From Caldicoprobacter algeriensis (lineage in GTDB: Bacteria; Bacillota; Clostridia; Caldicoprobacterales; Caldicoprobacteraceae), in the NCBI RefSeq assembly GCF_023838525.1, contig NZ_JAHUQD010000001.1, positions 62,001-126,000 of the forward strand: a DNA stretch of 64,000 bases, in the 5' to 3' direction. Shown here piece by piece: positions 44,479 to 52,537 of this stretch. The notes beneath the pieces were generated by a model that was not told the DNA's origin, did no database searches, and saw only the letters and a program-made list of their open reading frames with translations. Every line of letters starts with the position of its first letter. The stretch's first letter is position 1. The translations under genes and the position numbers were made by a program.

Positions 44479-46275
44479 TTACTGCTTTTTCACAGCATTA
44501 AACGGACATTTCTCAATACATACGCCGCACTTGATGCATTTATCCGGATTTATGCTGTGAGGCTTCTTACGCTCACCGGATATAGCGCCCACCGGACAGT
44601 TCCTAGCACACAGACCGCAGCCTTTGCACAGCTCGGGAATAATGACGTAACGCAACAGCGCCTGACAAACGCCTGCTGGACAGCGCTTCTCCTTTATATG
44701 GGCTTCATACTCGTCCCTGAAATAGCGTATGGTGCTGAGCACCGGGTTGGGCGCCGTTTGCCCCAGGCCGCACAGAGCAGCAGCTTTGATGTTCTTTGCA
44801 AGAAGCTCCAGCTTTTCTATATCCCCCTCCTGCCCTTTACCGCTGACTATCCTGTCCAGTATTTCCAGCATGCGCTTGGTACCGATACGGCAGGGCGGGC
44901 ACTTTCCACACGACTCACTCACTGTAAAATCGAGGAAGAACCTGGCGATATCAACCATACAGGTATCCTCATCCATTATGATAAGGCCGCCCGAACCCAT
45001 CATGGAACCGATTTGAACGAGCGATTCATAATCGATGGGCGTATCCAGGTGCTCTGCCGGTATACAACCGCCAGATGGGCCACCCGTTTGAGCCGCTTTA
45101 AACTTCTTGCCTCCGGGAATTCCTCCGCCGATATCATATACGATTTCGCGGAGGGTTGTCCCCATGGGCACCTCCACCAGCCCGGTATTGTTGATCTTCC
45201 CGCCCAGTGCGAATACCTTGGTTCCCTTGCTCCTTTCCGTCCCAATAGAGCTAAACCACTCGGGCCCCTTCAGGATGATAGGCGGAATGTTGGCATAAGT
45301 TTCGACGTTGTTAAGAAGGGTAGGCTTGGAGAATACACCTTTGACTGCTGGGAAAGGTGGCCTGGGCCTGGGTTCGCCTCTTTTCCCTTCGATGGAAGCC
45401 ATAAGAGCTGTCTCTTCACCGCACACAAATGCACCTGCTCCCAAACGCAGCTCTATGTCGAAATTGAAACCGGTTCCGAAGATATCTTTGCCAAGCAAGC
45501 CGTATTCCCTAGCCTGAGCTATGGCTATGGCCAGCCGTTTAACGGCTATTGGATATTCCGCACGGACGTAAATATACCCCTGATCAGCTCCTACTGCATA
45601 TCCCGCAATGGCCATGGCTTCGATGACGCTGTGCGGGTCGCCCTCGAGGATGCTTCGATCCATGAAAGCACCGGGGTCACCTTCGTCAGCGTTGCAGCAG
45701 ACATACTTCTTATCCCCTGGCGCTTTTCGCGTAAACTCCCATTTGAGCCCCGTCGGGAATCCAGCACCGCCTCTTCCTCTCAAGCCCGATGCCTTGACGG
45801 TCTCTATTACCTGTTCGGGCGTCATCTCGGTAAGCACCTTGCCCAGGGCTTTATAACCGTCCAGAGCAATGTACTCCTCTATATTTTCTGGGTCAATGAC
45901 GCCGCAGTTCCTCAGGGCTATCCTCATCTGCTTTTTATAAAATCCAACTTCGTCTAGCGATTTGATGGTCTGATCCTGGGCTACGCTGTCGTGATACAAA
46001 AGCCGCTTTACAATTCTTCCCTTTACCAGGTGCTCTTCAACGATTTCAGGCACGTCCTCAACCTTGACACGGCTGTAAAAGGCACCCTCGGGATAGACAA
46101 TTACAACAGGGCCCACCTCGCATAAGCCAAAACACCCTGTTCTTACCACCTTGACCTCGTTCTTTATGTTATGCTTTTCAAGCTCTTCATTGAATTTATC
46201 TATAATAGCTGGAGAACCCGATGATGTACATCCGGTCCCTCCACAGACCAGTACATGAGCGCGATACAGTTCCAT
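44479..46275 (-). CDS. hydB: NuoF-like hydrogenase subunit HydB
   Basis: 598 residues. N-terminal thioredoxin-like [2Fe-2S] domain (CGGTGCTSSG...GCFGLC), then the NuoF core with NADH site (LRGRGGAGFPTGLKWEF), FMN site (NADEGDPGAFMDR), [4Fe-4S] SCGKCPPCR and a C-terminal two-cluster ferredoxin domain (CKGCGLCARNCPVG, CIKCGVCIEKCPFN). It is the flavin subunit where NAD(H) and ferredoxin electrons meet. GAGGTAGGTAAC precedes the ATG. Confidence 0.95.
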   Translation of the reverse strand: MELYRAHVLVCGGTGCTSSGSPAIIDKFNEELEKHNIKNEVKVVRTGCFGLCEVGPVVIVYPEGAFYSRVKVEDVPEIVEEHLVKGRIVKRLLYHDSVAQDQTIKSLDEVGFYKKQMRIALRNCGVIDPENIEEYIALDGYKALGKVLTEMTPEQVIETVKASGLRGRGGAGFPTGLKWEFTRKAPGDKKYVCCNADEGDPGAFMDRSILEGDPHSVIEAMAIAGYAVGADQGYIYVRAEYPIAVKRLAIAIAQAREYGLLGKDIFGTGFNFDIELRLGAGAFVCGEETALMASIEGKRGEPRPRPPFPAVKGVFSKPTLLNNVETYANIPPIILKGPEWFSSIGTERSKGTKVFALGGKINNTGLVEVPMGTTLREIVYDIGGGIPGGKKFKAAQTGGPSGGCIPAEHLDTPIDYESLVQIGSMMGSGGLIIMDEDTCMVDIARFFLDFTVSESCGKCPPCRIGTKRMLEILDRIVSGKGQEGDIEKLELLAKNIKAAALCGLGQTAPNPVLSTIRYFRDEYEAHIKEKRCPAGVCQALLRYVIIPELCKGCGLCARNCPVGAISGERKKPHSINPDKCIKCGVCIEKCPFNAVKKQ

Positions 46276-46299
46276 GTTACCTACCTCCTCACAAACACA

Positions 46300-46671
46300 T
46301 CATTGCTTGTCAGCAGCGCCGATGGTGAACTCAGTTACCGGCCTACCATTTACAATGTGCTCGGCCACGATCCGCCTTACCTTTTCAGGCGTGAGCTTAA
46401 CGTAAGTTACCTTCTCTTCACCCGGCCTGTAAACCTCCGCCATAGGCTCAAGACGGCATACGCCTATACAACCCGTTTGAGTCACTATAACATCCTGAAG
46501 ATTACGCTTTTTTACCTCTTCTAGAAACGCCAAAAGCACCGGCCTTGCACCCGCAGCAATCCCACAGGTTCCCATTCCAACCACTACCCTCGTGCCGTTT
46601 CTTTCTTTTCTTAAATTAACGGACTCCAAAGCCCGTTGCCTTATCTCCTCTAACTCTTTCAAAGACTTCAT
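46300..46671 (-). CDS. Small thioredoxin-like [2Fe-2S] hydrogenase subunit (HydD-like)
   Basis: 123 residues. Four Cys in the arrangement GMGTCGIAAGA...TQTGCIGVCRLEPMAEV; only three clear cluster Cys are visible (C36, C68, C72 region), so cluster binding may be altered relative to NuoE. It is the extra small subunit of tetrameric HydABCD-type or HndA-D hydrogenases. The start overlaps the stop of the preceding GHKL gene (ATGA), so the two are translationally coupled. Confidence 0.82.
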   Translation of the reverse strand: MKSLKELEEIRQRALESVNLRKERNGTRVVVGMGTCGIAAGARPVLLAFLEEVKKRNLQDVIVTQTGCIGVCRLEPMAEVYRPGEEKVTYVKLTPEKVRRIVAEHIVNGRPVTEFTIGAADKQ

Positions 46672-47222
46672 ACTCCTCCACCTCCGCTTATTTCATCAAT
46701 GCCTTCCCTTATATATTCCCTAATCCACTCCACCACTTCGGGATGGTCGATGCGCAAATCGCCTATCCTCTGCCGGACCTCCCTGGAGTCAAAACGCAGC
46801 CTCCCCACAGGAGTAATATGGGTATATACAAAATCTATTGATGGATTGCAGGCCACCAGTGCTGCCACAGTCTCATCAATTTTGCCTACAGGTGGCCGGT
46901 CAATATGATTATATTTGAATTCCACCTTCACCTCGGTGCCTTTGCCGGGCTGCGAAAAGATGTAAACCCCTCCCCCGCAGGCCTGAGCGGCTGCCTCCAC
47001 AAGCGCCAACCCCAAGCCCACCTTTCGCGTTGTCCGTGTGGTATAAAAAGGATCTGTGACCTTTTTAACCGTTTGCGAGTCCATCCCCTGGCCGTTATCC
47101 TTGATGCTCAAGATGAGCTTGTCATTTTGTACATCCTCGATTACCGATACTTCGATAAGGGTGGCTGCAGCAGCAATGGAGTTTTGCACTAAGTCCAGTA
47201 TATAAAGCGAGATATCTTCCAT
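46668..47222 (-). CDS. Orphan GHKL ATPase inside the hydrogenase operon
   Basis: 184 residues. Histidine-kinase-type ATP domain with N box LVQNSIAAAATLIEV, G1 KDNGQGM, F box DPFYTT and G2 GLGLALVEAAAQACGG, but no His-containing dimerisation domain and no sensor. A C-terminal region of about 75 residues (from YNHIDRPPVG) is specific. It lies 3 nt after hydC and overlaps the next subunit gene, so it is made with the hydrogenase. Probably a protein kinase or anti-sigma-type switch acting on the enzyme or on its regulation. Confidence 0.83.
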   Translation of the reverse strand: MEDISLYILDLVQNSIAAAATLIEVSVIEDVQNDKLILSIKDNGQGMDSQTVKKVTDPFYTTRTTRKVGLGLALVEAAAQACGGGVYIFSQPGKGTEVKVEFKYNHIDRPPVGKIDETVAALVACNPSIDFVYTHITPVGRLRFDSREVRQRIGDLRIDHPEVVEWIREYIREGIDEISGGGGV

Positions 47223-47225
47223 CCA

Positions 47226-47714
47226 TTATTCATCCCTGTATTTTGCAATTATCCCTTCTACATCCTCTGGCTTAAGCCTACCGTATACATGGTCATTTAT
47301 CATCATAACCGGAGCCAATCCGCAGGCCCCCAGGCACCGCGTGGCTTCCAAAGTGAACTTGCCATCGTCGGTGGTATCCCCTACCTTAATATTGAGAATT
47401 TCCTGCAGCTTGTCCAGCACCTTTTGTGAACCTTTTACATAGCAAGCCGTCCCCAGGCAAACGCCGATTTTATACTTTCCCTTTGGCTTTAACGTAAACT
47501 GGGCATAAAAAGTAGCCACCCCATAAATGTCGGTTATCGGAATGTTTAATTCCTCGGCTATATAGTTTTGTACATCCAAGGACAAGCAGCCAAATATCTC
47601 CTGGGCCTTCTGCAATATAGGCATAAGCGGCCCTTCCTTGCCCTTGTATTCCTCAATTACCTTCTTAAATTCTTCAAACTTTTCTTTATTTTCTGTCAAA
47701 ACAGATACCGCCAT
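47226..47714 (-). CDS. hydC: NuoE-like hydrogenase subunit HydC
   Basis: 162 residues. Helical N-terminal part (LMPILQKAQEIFGCLSLDVQNYIAEELNIP) and a thioredoxin-like [2Fe-2S] domain with CLGTACYVKG (about 98-107) and CLGACGLAPVMMIN (about 136-149). Transfers electrons between HydB and HydA in the NAD-linked hydrogenase. First gene of the catalytic operon, with GGGGAGGG 7 nt before the ATG. Confidence 0.95.
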   Translation of the reverse strand: MAVSVLTENKEKFEEFKKVIEEYKGKEGPLMPILQKAQEIFGCLSLDVQNYIAEELNIPITDIYGVATFYAQFTLKPKGKYKIGVCLGTACYVKGSQKVLDKLQEILNIKVGDTTDDGKFTLEATRCLGACGLAPVMMINDHVYGRLKPEDVEGIIAKYRDE

Positions 47715-48007
47715 GGTTATTTCCCTCCCCTGTTACTTTATGTATGTTAAAATCCACTCAGCCGAAAATCCTTGGCTATGTTATGTATACTTTGGTTGAT
47801 TTGCTTCAATATTTGCCCTATTAATAAACTGCGATTTTTTCTATAATAAAATAATTAAAATTTATCGCAATTTATATATTAAACAGCACCTTCCCAATTA
47901 TCGATGCTGTTCAACAAGAGTTATTATCTCATATAATCGTATCATAATCAAGAGTATTTGCTATTATTTTAACGAATTTTGTTACAAATTTTTTTGTTAT
48001 AATTCTG
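47715..48007. other. Spacer between the sensory and catalytic hydrogenase gene sets
   Basis: 293 nt, very AT-rich. AACAGCA and TGCTGTT (47882-47912 region) form a hairpin on the minus strand but without a U-run. Near 47992-48012 CTGTTA-AA-TAACAG is an inverted repeat at the end of the PHP gene. I did not find a full match to the Rex operator. It may hold the hydC promoter. Confidence 0.35.
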
Positions 48008-48712
48008 TTAAATAACAGTCAAACCTTTTAACCACTGTATAATAGCAGCTAATGAGACATCATATACGTCAATTAACATTTCTCTTTCCAGTATTTGACC
48101 CAATTGATGGGCATCCGAGGAATAGATATGTTTAAATCCTTGAGAATATATTGTGTAATTCGTGTCAATCTTTGAAAATTCTAAGACGCTGAAAGCCAAG
48201 TTTTTGGGGATGAATCCAAGCTGAGAAATGATGCTGTAAGAAGGGCGATTGACGTGAGCCGGTACCACAACCCCGCCTCTTTGCAGGACCAGCTGTACTA
48301 CCTCCTCGACAGACAGGTCAAGCGAAGAGAGCAGCAAGTCCTCCCTCTTTCCTATGATTTGATCATTCTCATCCATTATATACTGGTTGCCGAAAATATG
48401 TGGGACATTTGGCACTTGAGGCATGAAATTACGGATATATGCATCAAAGTCAAGCAGACATTTTATATCTTCAAAATAGCACAGCAAATGGACATCCTCT
48501 CTTGTCTGTACTTCCATGCCGGGCAACACCAAAATCCGGCCGCCGGCAATCTTCATGACGGCTTCAACGTTGTCACAGCTATTGTGGTCAGTTATGGCTA
48601 TGGCATCAAGCCCCTTTAGAATAGCCATATTTACTATATTGTTTGGCGTCATATCATCATCGGCACAGGGAGACAGCGCCGAATGTATATGAAGGTCTAC
48701 TGCTATTTTCAT
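48008..48712 (-). CDS. PHP-domain metal-dependent phosphoesterase
   Basis: 234 residues. PHP motifs HIHSALSPCADDDM (about 9-22), AITDHNSCDNVEA, a Glu-His-rich segment (LPGMEVQTREDVHLLCYF) and C-terminal YSSDAHQLGQI give the expected trinuclear metal site. PHP-only proteins hydrolyse nucleotides or phosphoesters. It follows the sensory hydrogenase genes by 272 nt and has GAGGAGAG before the ATG. PHP proteins recur beside DRTGG and sensory hydrogenase genes in Clostridia, so a role in that signalling pathway is plausible. Confidence 0.88.
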   Translation of the reverse strand: MKIAVDLHIHSALSPCADDDMTPNNIVNMAILKGLDAIAITDHNSCDNVEAVMKIAGGRILVLPGMEVQTREDVHLLCYFEDIKCLLDFDAYIRNFMPQVPNVPHIFGNQYIMDENDQIIGKREDLLLSSLDLSVEEVVQLVLQRGGVVVPAHVNRPSYSIISQLGFIPKNLAFSVLEFSKIDTNYTIYSQGFKHIYSSDAHQLGQILEREMLIDVYDVSLAAIIQWLKGLTVI

Positions 48713-48984
48713 GAAAAGTCTCTCCTCAACAGTATTGAAAGGCAGCTATACACGCAAGGGGCTACCTCTGACCTTCGATTCAGTGACACCACATCGCACA
48801 ACCGGTATAGCACACCCACAGACCGCGCCCTTTGTCTACTTGAGATACCGAACACGCTATTTTACAGATATTTACAGCCTCATCCAACGAATTACAATAA
48901 GATCATCAAAACACAGCAACTCCCCAAAGTTATCTATACCAAACCTCATGGTTTACATGGTATTTTTGTATCATAATCCAAAAA

Positions 48985-49341
48985 TCAATCTACAACCTTA
49001 CAGACAGGCGCAATACCCATTTGATACAGTTTTCCCGCCAACTCAAAAGCCGTCAAATGAGATGAAAGCATTATTACCCCTTCCTCTTCAGCCTTGTCCA
49101 AAACTTTGCGTTCCACCTCTATGCCTTCGGGGATTATAATACAGGCCATCTCAACCAATGCAGCCACAGCCACTACGTTCATGTGCGTCTGCACGGTAAT
49201 CCATGCCATTCCCTTTTCCCCTTTTGCCATTACCCTGCTCAAAAGGTCGCAGCAATAGCCGCTGCACACCTCCCGTTCCAAAAAACTCTCTCCAGCCAGC
49301 ACCTTAAGGGATAAAGCCTCTACCATTTGCGATACCTTCAT
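48985..49341 (-). CDS. DRTGG-domain protein (downstream copy)
   Basis: 118 residues, almost entirely one DRTGG domain: VEALSLKVLAGESFLEREVCSGYCCDLLSRVMAKGEKGMAWITVQTHMNVVAVAALVEMACIIIPEG. Such domains occur with CBS pairs and phosphotransacetylases and may bind nucleotides. Start after AGGAGTGAACGGCG, 6 nt behind the sensory hydrogenase gene. Paralogue of the gene at 51120-51473. Confidence 0.85.
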   Translation of the reverse strand: MKVSQMVEALSLKVLAGESFLEREVCSGYCCDLLSRVMAKGEKGMAWITVQTHMNVVAVAALVEMACIIIPEGIEVERKVLDKAEEEGVIMLSSHLTAFELAGKLYQMGIAPVCKVVD

Positions 49342-49347
49342 CGCCGT

Positions 49348-50682
49348 TCACTCCTGCCCTTCTGTTTCTTTTCTTCCCCCTGGAATCTTTTCAGAAAGCT
49401 CTATCATCTCCTGCGCAAGCTGTTTTACCTTTTCCCTCAATTTAAAGACGCAATCCATCTCAGAAGCATAACCCCTTACTATATCCTCGGCCAGCGTTCG
49501 ACAGCTGGGTGACCCGCAGGAACCGCAGTCAAGCCCCGGCAGGCTTTCGTATATACTCTCTATGGTCTCCATCTTTTTCATGGCCTCCACTATATCGTCA
49601 TCCAGCTTCATAACGGGTTTGGGCAGTATCTTCTCATCAAGCCGCCACTGTATCTTTTGCGCAACCTCACGCAGCTCATCTTCTGATACCGGCCTACCTC
49701 TTGCCTTTTCGGACAGCTTCCTTATACGGTTTTTTGCTACAAACCCGTTTTCAACGGTAAGCGGGCCGCCCACACAGCCACCGGGACAAGCTAGACCTTC
49801 AAAATATTCCAGGTCAGTCAGCTTCTCATCCTCTATCTCTTCCAACACCCGTATGACGTTCTGTATGCCGTCAACCGCCAGGTAACTATCAATTCCCAAT
49901 GAGAGGCATGCTCCCCCGGAATTGGCCCATCCCACTCCAAAGGGCGATGCCATCTGCGCAACATCTTCCTCTTTCAGGTTGCTTATTTGACTGTAGAGTG
50001 GGCCGTATATCTCCTGGATGGAAATGGCACCATCCACCGAGGATTCCTTCCTGCCCACCGGATTCCGTATGCTGGTCATCTTGGCAGCACAGGGGGTAAT
50101 GAAAAATACCCCCACCTCTTCGGACTTTACGCCGTACCTTTCACAAAATTCGTTCCTGGCAAGCTGCGCGGCAATTTCCATGGGCGAATCAACATTCACT
50201 ATATTATCTATCAGCTCAGGAAAGCGCACCTGAATGAGCCTGACAATGGCCGGGCAGGCTGAGGATATGATAGGCCTTTTGCGATTTGGGTCCTTAAGCG
50301 CCTCTTTGACAAAAGCGGTCACGTAATCCGCTCCTCTGGCAACCTCATATACGTAATCGAAGCCAAGTTTTTTGAGGCCCGTCAGAATTACCTTTATATC
50401 GTCTACATTCTTGAACTGCCCGTACAGAGTTGGAGCCGGCAGCGCTATGCGATAGCGAAACCTCTCTATGGAAGACAAGGGATCTGTAACGGCCACCTTT
50501 GCATGATAGGGGCATACTCTTATACACTCTCCGCAGTCTATACACCTCTCTGCAATTATCCTGGCCTTGCCGTCCCTCACCCTTATGGCCTCGGTAGGAC
50601 ACCTTTTTATACAATTGGTACATCCCCTACACTTGTCCTTCCTCAAAGTAACCGAATGGTAATATTCCTTCAATTTCATCAC
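49348..50682 (-). CDS. hydS: Sensory-type (group D-like) [FeFe] hydrogenase
   Basis: 444 residues. Two N-terminal [4Fe-4S] motifs (CRGCTNCIKRC, CIDCGECIRVC), then an H-cluster domain with changed loops: L1 SSACPAI (Ala where active enzymes have the proton-relay Cys), L2 TPCAAKM, L3 GLACPGGCVGGP. A C-terminal 4Fe-4S/helical domain (LPGLDCGSCGSPSC...C, about 380-425) follows. Low-turnover sensory enzymes have this layout. Its ATG overlaps the preceding GHKL stop (ATGA) and the DRTGG gene follows by 6 nt. Probably senses H2 or redox state and signals through these neighbours. Gene name given by analogy. Confidence 0.85.
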   Translation of the reverse strand: MMKLKEYYHSVTLRKDKCRGCTNCIKRCPTEAIRVRDGKARIIAERCIDCGECIRVCPYHAKVAVTDPLSSIERFRYRIALPAPTLYGQFKNVDDIKVILTGLKKLGFDYVYEVARGADYVTAFVKEALKDPNRKRPIISSACPAIVRLIQVRFPELIDNIVNVDSPMEIAAQLARNEFCERYGVKSEEVGVFFITPCAAKMTSIRNPVGRKESSVDGAISIQEIYGPLYSQISNLKEEDVAQMASPFGVGWANSGGACLSLGIDSYLAVDGIQNVIRVLEEIEDEKLTDLEYFEGLACPGGCVGGPLTVENGFVAKNRIRKLSEKARGRPVSEDELREVAQKIQWRLDEKILPKPVMKLDDDIVEAMKKMETIESIYESLPGLDCGSCGSPSCRTLAEDIVRGYASEMDCVFKLREKVKQLAQEMIELSEKIPGGRKETEGQE

Positions 50683-51119
50683 CTTGCTTTTATGTCAAAA
50701 TATATCTCCAGCAGGGTTCCCTCTCCCACCTTAGACTGAATATTCAAACGATCAGCGTTACGTTTAATATTGGGAAGCCCCATCCCTGCACCAAACCCCA
50801 GCTCCCTTGCTATTTCAGGAGCTGTAGAGTACCCTTCCTGCATGGCCAAATCTATATCAGGAATGCCAGGGCCTTTATCTTCGGCCGTCACGATAATGGA
50901 CTGAGGAGTTACTTTCAACTTCAGTTCTCCGCCGATTGAGTGTATTATCAAATTCATCTCGGCCTCATAAGCTGCTATGGTAACCCGCCGCACCAGGGTG
51001 GAATCAATCCCCAACTGCTTTAATGTTTTCTTTATTTGGCTGGAAGCCTCTCCTGCTGAAGCAAAATCACCGGCTTTAATATGAAACACCTGTTCAATGG
51101 AATAATAGCCGCCCGCCAT
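50679..51119 (-). CDS. RsbW-like GHKL ATPase beside the sensory hydrogenase
   Basis: 146 residues. N box IAAYEAEMNLIIHSIGG, G1 AEDKGPGIPDIDLAM, G2 LGFGAGMGLPNIKRNAD are complete, with no His phosphotransfer domain. This is the anti-sigma/serine-kinase subgroup. It overlaps hydS by 4 nt and directly abuts the upstream DRTGG gene, so all three should be produced together. The most natural reading is a kinase switched by HydS; its substrate (possibly a STAS protein elsewhere) is unknown. Confidence 0.87.
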   Translation of the reverse strand: MAGGYYSIEQVFHIKAGDFASAGEASSQIKKTLKQLGIDSTLVRRVTIAAYEAEMNLIIHSIGGELKLKVTPQSIIVTAEDKGPGIPDIDLAMQEGYSTAPEIARELGFGAGMGLPNIKRNADRLNIQSKVGEGTLLEIYFDIKAR

Positions 51120-51473
51120 TTATGACTCCCTCGTACAGCCTGGTAATCCCGCACTGTAGAGCCTTCCGCATGCCTCATACATGGTGTATTCGGTTGTAAG
51201 CACGGCAATGCCCATCTTTCTGGCCATATCGACCACTTCATCAGCAGGCCTTCGCCCACCAACAAACACTATGGCGGTAACCTCCAGGATTTCAGCCATT
51301 TTAATGACGTGAGCATTGGTAAGGCCAGTGAGCAACACCGTTTGATTTTTTACATAGGATAATATATCGCTCATAAGATCTGATGCGCAGGCCGAAAACA
51401 CTTCTCTGTCCAGCAATTCTTGGCCTGTTAAGAGGCTGGCATTCAGCAAATCGCGTATCTCTTCTATTTTCAA
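51120..51473 (-). CDS. DRTGG-domain protein (upstream copy)
   Basis: 117 residues: IRDLLNASLLTGQELLDREVFSACASDLMSDILSYVKNQTVLLTGLTNAHVIKMAEILEVTAIVFVGGRRP. One DRTGG-type alpha/beta domain, paralogous to the copy downstream of hydS. Both keep a Cys-containing segment after REV (ACASDLM here, SGYCCDLL there), which could bind a metal or sense redox. Lies between the SPOR gene and the GHKL gene. Confidence 0.85.
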   Translation of the reverse strand: MKIEEIRDLLNASLLTGQELLDREVFSACASDLMSDILSYVKNQTVLLTGLTNAHVIKMAEILEVTAIVFVGGRRPADEVVDMARKMGIAVLTTEYTMYEACGRLYSAGLPGCTRES

Positions 51474-51488
51474 ATTATTAGCTCCCCC

Positions 51489-52412
51489 TTACTTACCGGT
51501 TATGCTATCTATATACTGCTTGTACCTGTAAACCATATCAATATAAGTATACTTTATTTTTGACGAAATTGCTACCCTGTCCAAAACATTTCCAGCAAAT
51601 ATTCCGTTTAGGCTTTCGATGCCCTTTTGATAAAGTTCCTGAAGTCCAGCCAGTATATGGTTGCTTTCCTGCGTAGCTGAATACGCTTTAAGCTGTTCAA
51701 GGGTAGAGTTAAACGCACCAATCGTCGCTTCAATGCCCTTTTTGGCATCCTCTACCGATATGGCCGAAGTATCAAGGTTTTTCACCATGTCTTCCAGGGC
51801 CTTGGTTTTATCAATCCACATCGAAAAAGCCGATTTAACGCTGCTCACTTTATCCGCAGAGGCAGTTATCTCCATGTTCACACCGGGTACCAAAATGGAA
51901 TATATCTGGCTTTCTATTCCTTCTTTTTCCAGCTGTTGCTTTACTTTTTGAGCATCAGCTTGGGAAGCATAACCCATGGCCAAAAGACGAAAATACTTGT
52001 CATTTAAAATGTACCCTGCTCCTCCTTTTGCCTGAAGTTCTCTGGCAGCCACTTCGGCATTTTCTTTGCTTGTAAAAGCGCCCAGCTGTATGGCATACAG
52101 ATTAAATGGAGCTATGTCGAGCTGTTCCGTCACCTTCTGGCTCGAGCTAGAACCTCCATTCGGGCTTTCATCCGGGGATTCGGCGGCTTTATCAGGGACG
52201 GTAAGCTGGGTATCAGTTACCCGAACAGAAGCATCGTCTTCACCCTGGTTAGTGTTGGCGAAGCTGCCCAGGAAGGATGTGACTATCCGGCTTATAAAAT
52301 TGCCGGCCGCACTGGCAGAGCCTATATATACAGCCAAAAACAGTAAAAGGCCCAGAAGAAGTACTGAAGTATAACGCCGCCTGTTTTTCCTCTTTAACCG
52401 CGAGTAACGCAT
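51489..52412 (-). CDS. SPOR-domain membrane protein
   Basis: 307 residues. Basic cytoplasmic start (RLKRKNRRR), one membrane helix (SVLLLGLLLFLAVYIGSASAA, about 16-37), a disordered linker, and a SPOR domain (about 97-170: FNLYAIQLGAFTSKENAEVAARELQAKGGAGYI...GYASQADAQKVKQQLE), then a helical C-terminal region. SPOR domains bind denuded peptidoglycan at septa or in spores. It leads the hydS gene set by 16 nt; a functional tie to hydrogen sensing is unclear and it may only share the promoter. Confidence 0.85.
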   Translation of the reverse strand: MRYSRLKRKNRRRYTSVLLLGLLLFLAVYIGSASAAGNFISRIVTSFLGSFANTNQGEDDASVRVTDTQLTVPDKAAESPDESPNGGSSSSQKVTEQLDIAPFNLYAIQLGAFTSKENAEVAARELQAKGGAGYILNDKYFRLLAMGYASQADAQKVKQQLEKEGIESQIYSILVPGVNMEITASADKVSSVKSAFSMWIDKTKALEDMVKNLDTSAISVEDAKKGIEATIGAFNSTLEQLKAYSATQESNHILAGLQELYQKGIESLNGIFAGNVLDRVAISSKIKYTYIDMVYRYKQYIDSITGK

Positions 52413-52537
52413 AAAGATTCCTCCTTTGATTTATAAACTGCTTAAGGTAAACTTCATACTTATATCTATGGCAGGTCCACTTGATTTATGATAAAATGAT
52501 ACCCAAGACGTGCAACTCTATTTAATGGAGGTTACCC

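Noticed and set aside
44347-45957. 536-codon open frame on the plus strand
   Set aside because: It is antisense to hydB and hydA, whose motifs are complete; the frame is a by-product of codon bias and its translation is Ala/Arg/Thr/Leu-rich without known motifs.
47715-48007. Rex operator before hydC
   Set aside because: AT-rich repeats are present but no full TTGTTAA-N-TTAACAA type palindrome was found.
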